Origin: Algimonas porphyrae
Lineage (GTDB): Bacteria > Pseudomonadota > Alphaproteobacteria > Caulobacterales > Maricaulaceae
Length of the DNA: 64,000 nucleotides
Direction of reading: 5' to 3'
Assembly: GCF_041429795.1 (NCBI RefSeq)
Contig: NZ_CP163424.1
Span: 3,040,001 to 3,104,000 of the forward strand
Shown: piece by piece, positions 52,082 to 60,441 of the stretch
Numbering within the stretch: position 1 is the stretch's first letter
How the letters are laid out: each line of letters begins with the position of its first letter
The notes under the pieces: model-generated
Told to the model about the DNA's origin: nothing
What the model saw: only the letters and a program-made list of their open reading frames with translations
Database searches by the model: none
Translations under genes and position numbers: made by a program

Positions 52082-52900
52082 ATGCCGCACCCCGATTCGC
52101 CTTACCTCGCCATCCCCGGACAACCCTTCACCCTATCCGACCGTGCCACGACGACCGACATCTTCGAAAGCCGCAGTGCGGCCAAGGCCGCGATTCGCCA
52201 GACAGGTGAAGCCATCGCCGAACTTGCGCAGGTGCTCTACGCCAATGCAGGCGAGCGCAATGCCCCGAAAGTGCTTATCGTTCTGCAGGGTATGGACACG
52301 TCCGGCAAGGACAGCACGACGAAGGCCATGTTCCGGCAGACCCCGCCGCTCAATGTCCGGGTACAGCCCTTCAAGGCGCCGACCAAACCGGAACTGGCAC
52401 GTGATTATCTCTGGCGCGTGCATGATGTCGTCCCGAAAAAGGGCGAAATCGTCATCTTCAACCGCTCGCATTACGAAGATGTTCTTGTCGTCAAGGTTCG
52501 CGAATTTGCTGACGCCGAAACGGTTGAAAACCGTTACGGCCAGATCAACGACTTTGAGCGACTACTGGTCGAGGAAGGTTCGTTGATCCTGAAGTTCATG
52601 CTGAACATCAGTCGTGAGACACAGGCCGAGCGACTGCGCGCCCGTCTTGAACGCCCCGACAAACGTTGGAAATTTAATCCAGGGGATCTGGATGACCGCG
52701 CCCTCTGGCCGGACTTCATGGATGCTTACGAAACGATGGTACGCCGCACATCCACCCCGCATGCACCTTGGTATGTCATTCCGTCCGACGACAAGAAGAC
52801 GCGCAGCGCGATCATTGCCGACATCGTCCGGCAAGCTCTGGATGCGCTCGACCTGCATTACCCCGATCCCGGCTACCGGCCCGGCAACTACGACATCTAA
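52082..52900 (+). CDS. polyphosphate kinase 2 (PPK2 family)
   Basis: This 272-residue protein has the PPK2 hallmarks: Walker A-like LQGMDTSGKDSTTKAMF, Walker B-like IFNRSHYEDVLVVKV, and the lid RLRARLERPDKRWKFNPGDLDDR. PPK2 enzymes transfer phosphate between polyphosphate and nucleoside mono- or diphosphates. This single-domain length suggests class II or III. It is divergent to the YceI lipoprotein. The stop overlaps the stop of the convergent dehydrogenase gene by 4 bases. Confidence 0.9.
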   Translation: MPHPDSPYLAIPGQPFTLSDRATTTDIFESRSAAKAAIRQTGEAIAELAQVLYANAGERNAPKVLIVLQGMDTSGKDSTTKAMFRQTPPLNVRVQPFKAPTKPELARDYLWRVHDVVPKKGEIVIFNRSHYEDVLVVKVREFADAETVENRYGQINDFERLLVEEGSLILKFMLNISRETQAERLRARLERPDKRWKFNPGDLDDRALWPDFMDAYETMVRRTSTPHAPWYVIPSDDKKTRSAIIADIVRQALDALDLHYPDPGYRPGNYDI

Positions 52901-53829
52901 TAGCCCGCATCCGGATCGACGATCAGGTCTGGCCGCTCGCCGCGTTCCAGCGCGCGATAGGCGGCGACGAAAGCGGTGACGGCATCCTGAGGCTGGGTCA
53001 GGCCCGACACATGCGGCGTCAGCGTCACTTTTGGGTGCAACCAGAGCGGGTCGCCCACGGGCAGTGGTTCTACTGGCAAAACATCCAGCACGGCATGACG
53101 GAGGTGCCCAGCTTCGAGCGCTGCGAGCACAGCCGGAACGTCCGCCGTCGCGCCGCGCCCGACATTGATGAAAAGCGCGCCGTTCGATCGCGCCAGCATG
53201 TTCGGCCCAATCAAGCGGTCCGTCCTTGGCGTCAGCGGCAAGGCCCCCACAATGACGTCGACATCGTGTAGCACGTCCGGAAGATCATCCCAGCGGATCA
53301 CGGCATCGAAGCCTTCACTTTCTCGTCCACTGCGACTGACGCCCAGACAGCTCATGCCGACGGCGGAAAGCATGTCTGCCACGCCGGACCCGATGCCCCC
53401 CGTGCCGATGATCATAGCGCGCAAGCCTGCCACAGGGCGCGGCGCGGCCGCTTCGACGTCCCACCTTCTGGCCTGCTGCAACGCGGCCCGGTCCGCATGG
53501 CGCTGCCTGTTGGCCAACACATAGGAGAGCACATATTCGCCGATCTGCCGTCCCATCTGCCCGACCGTCCGTGTGATCAGCGCAGGCTTCGCCCGGCCTT
53601 CGTTCAGCGCCATCAGCATGCCGTCCGCGCCTGCCCCGCTGATGTGGACCCAGCTGACTTCGGCATAGTCCGCTATTTTCGCCCCCGGCTGAAATCCGAT
53701 GACGGCATAAGGCAGATCGGGCGCCGGACCGCTCATCAGCACATCCAGTTCAGGCAAGGCATCCCGCAGCATCGCCGCCATCTCGCTGGCTGCACCGCCA
53801 AGGACGACGACGGATTGGGGCAGAACCAT
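52897..53829 (-). CDS. D-isomer-specific 2-hydroxyacid dehydrogenase
   Basis: This protein of about 310 residues is an NAD(P)-dependent dehydrogenase. Features are the Rossmann motif IIGTGGIGSGVADML, LPLTPRTDRLIG, FINVGRGATAD with the arginine, an acid in AVLDVLPVEPLP, and HPKVTLTPHVSG with the catalytic histidine. It resembles glyoxylate/hydroxypyruvate reductases (GhrA-type). The N-terminal region is short. The start is uncertain between the ATG at 53829 and the GTG at 53835. It follows the acyl-CoA ligase gene on the same strand by 10 bases. Confidence 0.85.
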   Translation of the reverse strand: MVLPQSVVVLGGAASEMAAMLRDALPELDVLMSGPAPDLPYAVIGFQPGAKIADYAEVSWVHISGAGADGMLMALNEGRAKPALITRTVGQMGRQIGEYVLSYVLANRQRHADRAALQQARRWDVEAAAPRPVAGLRAMIIGTGGIGSGVADMLSAVGMSCLGVSRSGRESEGFDAVIRWDDLPDVLHDVDVIVGALPLTPRTDRLIGPNMLARSNGALFINVGRGATADVPAVLAALEAGHLRHAVLDVLPVEPLPVGDPLWLHPKVTLTPHVSGLTQPQDAVTAFVAAYRALERGERPDLIVDPDAGY

Positions 53830-53839
53830 CGACACAGCT

Positions 53840-55507
53840 CTAGGCGCTCAGACTGGCCCGCATTGTTTTCTTGTCGATCTTACCGACAGGGGTCAGCGGG
53901 ATTTCGTCCAGAATATGGACCTGTTTGGGGACCTTGTAGGGCGCCATGTTGGCGCGGATCCAGTCGGTCAGACGGGCCTTGACCTCTGCGTCTGCCCCTT
54001 CGCTGTCAGGACTGCGTTGAATGAAGAGGTGGACGATGTCGTTCCCCGGTCGCGTCTCATCCGGCGCGCCGACAATCGCGCTCTCGGCCACATCAGGATG
54101 GGCCTTGAGCTTGTCCTCGATCTCGACTGAAAACACCTTGAATCCACCGACGACGAGCATGTCCTTGGCGCGGTCGCACAGAAAGACATAGCCGTCTTCG
54201 TCCATATAACCGACATCGCCCGTGAACATGTAGCGTTCGCCATCGATGATGCGCAGAGCGCGCGCACTTTCTTCTGGCAAGCCAAGATAGCCTTTCATCA
54301 CCTGCGGCCCCGACGTCACGATCTCGCCCGGCTCGCCGAGCGGCATTTCCTGCGTGCCGGTTTCGACGTCTCTGATTCGCACATCTGCACCGGGCAGCGG
54401 GATGCCGACGGAGCCGCGCCGGTAGTGCGTCATCGGATGCGCAATATAGCAGGGACCCGTTTCCGTCATGCCGAACACATCGGAGAACTTGTCCGGGCCG
54501 ATCACGGCCTCCAGCCGGCTGAGCGTATCGCTCGTCAGCGGGGCTGCACCGGACTTGGCGACCTTGAGACGCGAGAAGTCGACGGTGGCGAAATCCCGAT
54601 GGGCTATCAGCATATCGTACAGTGCCGGAACGGCCCCCAGCAAGGTCGGCGGTCGATCCCGCATCTGTGCCACGAAATGATCGATATCACGCGGATTGGG
54701 CAGAAGTAGGAGTTCAGCGCCCAGCGGCACTGCATAGAGCAGCAGAGCCAGACCGGCCGCATGGAAGAACGGAAAGGCGGATGCATAGCGTTCGCCGTAA
54801 ACTTCGGGATCGGGATCGAACGCACGCGCCATAGGCCCATTGCCCAGAAGGTTGCGGTGACTGAGTTCCGCGCCTTTGGGCTTACCCGTCGTACCGCCCG
54901 TATACTGTATCATGAAGGTGTCGTCAGGGTCGATGTCGACCTGCGCGAAATGCTCGCTCTTCCCTTCCATCAGCGATTGGTAAGTCTGTGACGTCACACC
55001 CGGTAGCGCGACGGGGTCTATGTCAGGCGCGCCGAGCGTATCGCCGCCGCCCATGCTGATGATGTGGCGTAGCCCGTCCGGTACAGCAGGCATCCCTTCC
55101 AGGGCCGACGCCAGATCGGACAGACTCAACAGCACGGAAATACCGGCATCGTCGATCTGGTGAGCCAGCTCGGGCGGTGCCAGCAAAGGTGAAACGCCCG
55201 ATCCGCGCGCGCCCAGTTTCGATATGGCAATCAGACCGATCAGATATTGCGGAATGTTCGGAAGATGAAATCCAACCGTGTCGCCACGTCCGACGCCCAG
55301 CCCGGCCAGTGCATTGGCCAACTGGTTCGCCATACTGTTCAGCGCGCCATAGCCCACGGTCACATTCATGAAGCGGTATGCGGGGGCGTCCGGTCGGACG
55401 GCGGCATGACGATCGGCATGTGCCCCCAAGGGCAGGCCATCAAAGATGGGAGGCGTCACGCCCAGTTCGTCGTACAGTTTCAACCACGGCCGCACGCGTT
55501 CGCTCAT
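53840..55507 (-). CDS. long-chain fatty acid-CoA ligase / AMP-binding enzyme
   Basis: This 555-residue acyl-CoA synthetase of the adenylate-forming family has the AMP-binding motif FMIQYTGGTTGKPKGAELSH, the A5-type FGMTETGPCYIAHPMT, EGERYMFTGDVGYMDEDGYVFLCDRAKDMLVVGGF (partly quoted) and the C-terminal catalytic lysine in GKIDKKTMRASL. It probably activates medium or long fatty acids with CoA, which fits a role downstream of alkane oxidation (inference). GGGAGA lies 6 bases before the ATG at 55507. It shares the strand with the 2-hydroxyacid dehydrogenase. Confidence 0.88.
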   Translation of the reverse strand: MSERVRPWLKLYDELGVTPPIFDGLPLGAHADRHAAVRPDAPAYRFMNVTVGYGALNSMANQLANALAGLGVGRGDTVGFHLPNIPQYLIGLIAISKLGARGSGVSPLLAPPELAHQIDDAGISVLLSLSDLASALEGMPAVPDGLRHIISMGGGDTLGAPDIDPVALPGVTSQTYQSLMEGKSEHFAQVDIDPDDTFMIQYTGGTTGKPKGAELSHRNLLGNGPMARAFDPDPEVYGERYASAFPFFHAAGLALLLYAVPLGAELLLLPNPRDIDHFVAQMRDRPPTLLGAVPALYDMLIAHRDFATVDFSRLKVAKSGAAPLTSDTLSRLEAVIGPDKFSDVFGMTETGPCYIAHPMTHYRRGSVGIPLPGADVRIRDVETGTQEMPLGEPGEIVTSGPQVMKGYLGLPEESARALRIIDGERYMFTGDVGYMDEDGYVFLCDRAKDMLVVGGFKVFSVEIEDKLKAHPDVAESAIVGAPDETRPGNDIVHLFIQRSPDSEGADAEVKARLTDWIRANMAPYKVPKQVHILDEIPLTPVGKIDKKTMRASLSA

Positions 55508-55610
55508 GCTCATTCTCCCACCGAACCACCGGGCTCTCTGGCAGGCCCGTTGCGATCATCTCTGCCAGCACCGACAGAAGGGGGAAAGGTGTTTCTCAGA
55601 ATGCGGTCGG

Positions 55611-58600
55611 CTACTCAGCCGCTGCCAGCAATTGCGCGTTCCCGCCTGAGGCCGTGGTGTCGATGCAGACATGTTCCTCACGCACCAGCATGAGCGGATC
55701 GTCAGATACGATTAGCGGCAGGATCGGCCCATCGCGTTCGGACAGCGCCATTCGGCAGACGCGCTGCTGCGCTTCCGTTCCCCAATGCATAACCGCCGTG
55801 AACCCCGTAAGTGTACGCAGATCGCCGGGCTCGACCGCCAGCAGCACCGCACTATTGCCGAAGCTCTGCGCCAGTTCGGCCTGCGCGGCGCGGTTGGCTT
55901 CGCCGGGACCGAGGCACAGAACCTTGCCTTTGGCATAGACCGACAGGCGGTTGCTCTCCCCGGTTGGACCGGGAAGCTCGACAGTCGAGAGTGGTTCCAG
56001 CCGCGCAGGCGGAGCCGTGTCGATAATGGATTGCGCATCCGGCGTGGGCGTTTCGTTCACCGCGTCGCGTCTGACGGCCTGCCGGGTAAACCGTTCGACA
56101 TAACCCGGACCTCCAGCCTTGGGGCCAGTCCCAGACAGGGCCGACCCACCAAAAGGCTGAACGCCCACAACAGCACCGATCTGGTTGCGATTGATGTAGA
56201 TATTGCCGACCCGCAGCAGGCGCTTGGTTTCCTCGACCCGACCATCGATGCGCGTATGCAAGCCGAAGGTCAGCGAATAGTCGCGCGCATTGACGGCTGT
56301 GATGATGGACGGAATGTCTTCTGCATCGAAAGATGTGACGTGAAGCACCGGTCCGAACACCTCGCGGGTCACATCTTCATAGCGCTCCACCTCGATCAGG
56401 GTCGGCGGCACGAACAATCCTTCATCCGGAATGTCCAGCTGATAGAGCGGATCATGCTGCGCAATATAAGCTTGGAGGCCCTGCCGCGCGCGGTCGTCGA
56501 TGACAGGGCCGACATCCGTCGACAGATTCCAGGGATCGCCCATGCGCAACTCGGCCATCGCGTCCTTCAGCAAACGGACAAAAGGGTCATAGATATCGCT
56601 TTGCACAAACAGCACCCGGAGCGCCGAACAGCGCTGACCTGCACTCTGAAAACTGGAGGCCAGCACATCGCGGACCGCTTGTTCAGGCAGCGCCGTACTA
56701 TCGACGATCATGGCATTGATGCCTCCCGTTTCCGCGACCAGCGGAGCCTCTGGCGCAAGATGGCGAGCGACATTTTGGTGGATTGCCATGGCCGTCGCCG
56801 TCGATCCGGTGAAGACCACACCGTCGATCCGTGGATCGGACGTCAGCGCCGCTCCGACGGTCGTCCCTTCGCCCGGCATGCATTGCAGCGCCGTGTCCGG
56901 CACGCCGGCTTCGTGCAGAATCTGCGTTGCACGCATCGCAATCAAGGGCGTCGTTTCCGCCGGTTTGGCAATGACCGCATTCCCTGCGGCGAGCGGACCC
57001 GCGACTTCGCCGACGAAAATCGCCAGCGGGAAATTCCACGGCGCGATCGCTGCGACTGTGCCCAGCGGCTGATCCGCATCGCTGGCAAAGGTCGCATAAT
57101 ACCTTAGAAAGTCCGCTGCTTCGCGCAGCTCGGCAATCGCATCTTCTGCCGTTTTCCCCGCTTCGCGCGCCAGCAGAGCCAGCAATTCAGGCGCAGCCAT
57201 TTCCAGCCCATCAGCAGCCCGCGTCAATGTGGCGGCGCGAGTTGCCGCATCCTCAGCCCAAGGCGCAGCCCGGCCTATCGCCGCCTGTGTCTGCGCCGCG
57301 TCAGCGAAGGCGACGGAGCCGACCACCTCGTCCGGGCGTGCCGGATTGGAAATGTCGACACCCGCGCCGAAATTCCACTGATGGGTCCGCCAATTATCGC
57401 GCGCATGAAACAGGGAGCCCATGGTCAAGGGATCCCGCAGATCATAGCCGCGGCTATTGGCGTGCGGCTCGGTCGTATTGAGCGGACGCGGCAGGCTGGT
57501 CCGCCGCTCATCTTCGAACGGGTCGGCGATAATCTCTTCGATACTGACATCCGTGTCCGTCACTTTGGAGACGAATGAGCTATTCGCGCCATTTTCCAGC
57601 AGACGTCGCACTAGATAGGCAAGCAGGTCCTCATGCTCCCCGACCGGGGCGTAAATCCGCACCGGCTTGCCTAGCGTATCGCGCAAATAGGCATGCAGCG
57701 CTTCGCCCATGCCGTGCAGGCGCTGAAACTCGAAGCCCGTCTGATCCTCCCCGGCCAGTTCCAGAACGGCGGCCACCGTATGCGCATTATGGGTCGCAAA
57801 TTGCGGGTAGAGATTATGCCTTTGCATCAGCAGCTTTTCGGCACAGAGGCTATAGTTCCGGTCTGTATCGACCTTGGTCTCGAACACGGGATAGCGCGGC
57901 AGGCCCATCATCTGCGCGCGTTTGACTTCCGTGTCCCAATAGGCGCCCTTGACGAGCCGCACCATCAGGCGACGATCCGTCAGTTCCGCCAACGCAGCGA
58001 CCCAGTCGATCACAGCCGGGCTGCGTGTTCCATAAGCCTGTACGACCAGACCTAGCCCGTCCCAGCCATCGAGACCCGGATCGCGGGCCAGGGCTTCGAC
58101 GATGTCGAGATTGAGCTCCAACCGTTCGCTTTCCTCAGCGTCGATATTAAAGCCCATGCGCGCCTTGGCCGCCATATGGGCGAGTTCTCGCACACGCGGG
58201 AGCAGTTCGCTCAGGACGCGGTCACGCTGAAACTCATCATAGCGCGGATGCAGGGCCGACAGCTTGACGGAAATCCCCGGATTATCGGCAATATCATCGC
58301 TATTGCAGCGCGCGGCCAGCGCCTGGATCGCCTTGGCATAATCGTCGAAATAATGATCGGCGTCCGGCATGCTCATCGCCGCCTCGCCCAGCATGTCATA
58401 GCTGTAGCGATATTTGCCGGAGGAGCGCTTGATCGCTCCCTGTATGGTTTCACCCAGAACGAATTGACGACCCATGATCTTCATGGCCTCGCGGACCGCC
58501 CGACGGATCACCGGCTCGCCCATGCGTTTGATCATGCCGCCCAGCGTCTTGTGAACCGGGGTACGCTCATCCAGCACACGCCCCGTCATCATCAACGCCC

Positions 58601-58949
58601 AGGTCGAGCTGTTGATCAGCGGACTGGAACTCTGGCCGAGATGACGTCCCCACTGGCTCGGGACAATCTTGTCCTCGATCAGGTCATCCATCGTCTCATG
58701 ATCGGGCACACGCAAAAGCGCTTCCGCCAGACACATAAGCGCCACACCCTCATCGGTCGACAGGCCGTATTCGGCCAACATCAACTCCATCAGGCCAGGC
58801 TTTGAATCGTCTCTCAAATGTCGGACCAGCTCCCGCGCGCGGTCCTGAATGCGGGCGCGCAATGCCCCGTCATTCAGCTGCGATCCTTCCGGAAGAGTGG
58901 CTGTTTCGATCATTGCCTGCTGGCGAATGCGTTCGCGGTAGCTTTCCAT
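55611..58949 (-). CDS. putA: bifunctional proline dehydrogenase / P5C dehydrogenase
   Basis: This 1112-residue protein has a proline dehydrogenase half (about 60-490, with VKGAYWDTEVKRAQMMG and LYPQFATHNAHTVAAVLELA). The glutamate semialdehyde dehydrogenase half follows (about 500-1000: AAIAPWNFPLAIFVGEVAGPLAAGNAVIAKPAETTPL partly quoted, the catalytic cysteine in SAGQRCSALRVLF). A C-terminal domain of about 120 residues closes it. The N-terminus lacks the ribbon-helix-helix DNA-binding domain of trifunctional PutA, so this form should not repress its own gene. AAGGGG lies before the ATG at 58949. A start at 59078 is rejected because the extra residues are arginine-rich and unrelated. Confidence 0.92.
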   Translation of the reverse strand: MESYRERIRQQAMIETATLPEGSQLNDGALRARIQDRARELVRHLRDDSKPGLMELMLAEYGLSTDEGVALMCLAEALLRVPDHETMDDLIEDKIVPSQWGRHLGQSSSPLINSSTWALMMTGRVLDERTPVHKTLGGMIKRMGEPVIRRAVREAMKIMGRQFVLGETIQGAIKRSSGKYRYSYDMLGEAAMSMPDADHYFDDYAKAIQALAARCNSDDIADNPGISVKLSALHPRYDEFQRDRVLSELLPRVRELAHMAAKARMGFNIDAEESERLELNLDIVEALARDPGLDGWDGLGLVVQAYGTRSPAVIDWVAALAELTDRRLMVRLVKGAYWDTEVKRAQMMGLPRYPVFETKVDTDRNYSLCAEKLLMQRHNLYPQFATHNAHTVAAVLELAGEDQTGFEFQRLHGMGEALHAYLRDTLGKPVRIYAPVGEHEDLLAYLVRRLLENGANSSFVSKVTDTDVSIEEIIADPFEDERRTSLPRPLNTTEPHANSRGYDLRDPLTMGSLFHARDNWRTHQWNFGAGVDISNPARPDEVVGSVAFADAAQTQAAIGRAAPWAEDAATRAATLTRAADGLEMAAPELLALLAREAGKTAEDAIAELREAADFLRYYATFASDADQPLGTVAAIAPWNFPLAIFVGEVAGPLAAGNAVIAKPAETTPLIAMRATQILHEAGVPDTALQCMPGEGTTVGAALTSDPRIDGVVFTGSTATAMAIHQNVARHLAPEAPLVAETGGINAMIVDSTALPEQAVRDVLASSFQSAGQRCSALRVLFVQSDIYDPFVRLLKDAMAELRMGDPWNLSTDVGPVIDDRARQGLQAYIAQHDPLYQLDIPDEGLFVPPTLIEVERYEDVTREVFGPVLHVTSFDAEDIPSIITAVNARDYSLTFGLHTRIDGRVEETKRLLRVGNIYINRNQIGAVVGVQPFGGSALSGTGPKAGGPGYVERFTRQAVRRDAVNETPTPDAQSIIDTAPPARLEPLSTVELPGPTGESNRLSVYAKGKVLCLGPGEANRAAQAELAQSFGNSAVLLAVEPGDLRTLTGFTAVMHWGTEAQQRVCRMALSERDGPILPLIVSDDPLMLVREEHVCIDTTASGGNAQLLAAAE

Positions 58950-59055
58950 AGGCCCCTTTAGCGCAGGTCGCCTATCCGTGTCGCGCACAGATCGACCTGC
59001 GCGACGCAAACTCTTTGCTTTTAAGCCTGCCGATGGACCTGCTAGACACGCGCCC

Positions 59056-60282
59056 ATGCCCGAAACCCACACTCTCATTATCGGCGCGTCTCATGCCGGG
59101 GCTCAGGCGGCCGTCAGCCTCCGCCAGTCCGGCTATTCCGGCCGGATCACGCTGCTGGGTGAAGAGAAGGTTCCACCCTATCATCGTCCACCGCTGTCCA
59201 AGGATTATCTGTCAGGCGAGCGGGACGAAGACGACATATTGCTCCGCCCCGCTGACAGTTACGCCACCGCCCATATCGAACTGCGTCTGGGTGTTCGGGC
59301 TGGCGCGATCGACCGCGACGAGAAAACGGTCCAGACGACGGATGGCGACCATATTGCCTATGATCATCTGGTGCTCGCGACTGGTGCGCGCGTGCGTCAT
59401 CTGCCTATTCCCGGCACGGAGCTGCCGCATGTCTTCTATTTACGGGATTCGACCCATGTCGATGCGATCCGGGCGGCGGTCAGCCCTGGACGGCGCGCCG
59501 TCATCATCGGTGGCGGTTATATCGGTCTGGAAACAGCAGCCTCCCTGCGCAAGCGCGGCATGGATGTGACGTTGCTGGAAGCCCAGCCCCGCATCCTGCA
59601 GCGCGTCACTTCTCCGACCATGAGCGACTTTTACCGCCGTGTTCATACGGAAGAAGGCGTCGAGATTGTCGAAGACTGTCTGGCCGCATCCATTGCGCAG
59701 AATGGTGCCCAGCTGACCGTCAACACATCCTGTGAGCGGTCCTATGAGGCGCACATGGTCGTGATCGGCATTGGGGTTATACCCAATATGGAACTGGCCG
59801 AATTTGCCGGGCTGGAGATCGCCGACGGGATCGCCGTGAACGATTATTGCCAGACGTCCGATCCCGACATTTACGCGATCGGCGATGTCAGCTGGCATCA
59901 TAATCCCCTTTATGACCGACATATGCGGCTGGAGTCCGTTCCCAATGCGACCGAACAGGCCAAGATCGTGGCTGCGCACATTATGGGCCAGCCGAAACCC
60001 TATGATGCCCTGCCTTGGTTCTGGTCGGACCAGTTCGATCTGAAGCTCCAGATTGCTGGTCTGTCGGATGGTTATGACGATCTGGTTCTGCGCGGCGATC
60101 CCGACGGCTCTCGCAGTTTTGCTGCCTATTATTTCAAGGGCGACCGCCTGCTTGCCGTCGATGCCGTCAACGCCCCGCGTGATTTCATGATCGCCCGCAT
60201 GGCTCTCAGTAAAGGCAGGACCTTGGACAAGACCATTCTGGCTGACTGCGACGATGCCGCGCTGAAAACGGCGCTTCGCTGA
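59056..60282 (+). CDS. FAD-dependent ferredoxin/rubredoxin-type reductase
   Basis: This 408-residue pyridine nucleotide-disulfide oxidoreductase-like protein lacks a redox-active CxxC disulfide. It has an FAD motif near the N-terminus (IIGASHAGAQAAVSLRQSGYSG), an NAD(P)H motif (IIGGGYIGLETAASLRKRGMDV) and the FAD-contacting ATGARVRHLP and SDPDIYAIGDVSWH. The layout is that of rubredoxin, putidaredoxin or ferredoxin reductases. It might feed electrons to AlkB through a rubredoxin not seen in this window (inference). Start choice: the ATG at 59056. The in-frame upstream region is arginine-rich. Confidence 0.85.
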   Translation: MPETHTLIIGASHAGAQAAVSLRQSGYSGRITLLGEEKVPPYHRPPLSKDYLSGERDEDDILLRPADSYATAHIELRLGVRAGAIDRDEKTVQTTDGDHIAYDHLVLATGARVRHLPIPGTELPHVFYLRDSTHVDAIRAAVSPGRRAVIIGGGYIGLETAASLRKRGMDVTLLEAQPRILQRVTSPTMSDFYRRVHTEEGVEIVEDCLAASIAQNGAQLTVNTSCERSYEAHMVVIGIGVIPNMELAEFAGLEIADGIAVNDYCQTSDPDIYAIGDVSWHHNPLYDRHMRLESVPNATEQAKIVAAHIMGQPKPYDALPWFWSDQFDLKLQIAGLSDGYDDLVLRGDPDGSRSFAAYYFKGDRLLAVDAVNAPRDFMIARMALSKGRTLDKTILADCDDAALKTALR

Positions 60283-60441
60283 ACTGTGTGCTCAGCGCCT
60301 CAAAGAATGGCTTCCGCACAGATCGGATAAAATAATCCCCTCCCCTTTTATGCGTAGGACTTCATTCCTATCTCGAAACGGATGAGAGGTCGTAGCCTTT
60401 GCACTATGGCGAAATAGATATTTAAATGAGGAGGGTTGGAC

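Noticed and set aside
55785-57107. 440-codon frame antisense to putA
   Set aside because: It mirrors a conserved enzyme's codon bias; there are no motifs, and putA is clearly the real gene.
60283-60441. Heat-shock (sigma-32) promoter for clpB
   Set aside because: No pair resembling CTTGAA and CCCCAT with proper spacing was found.
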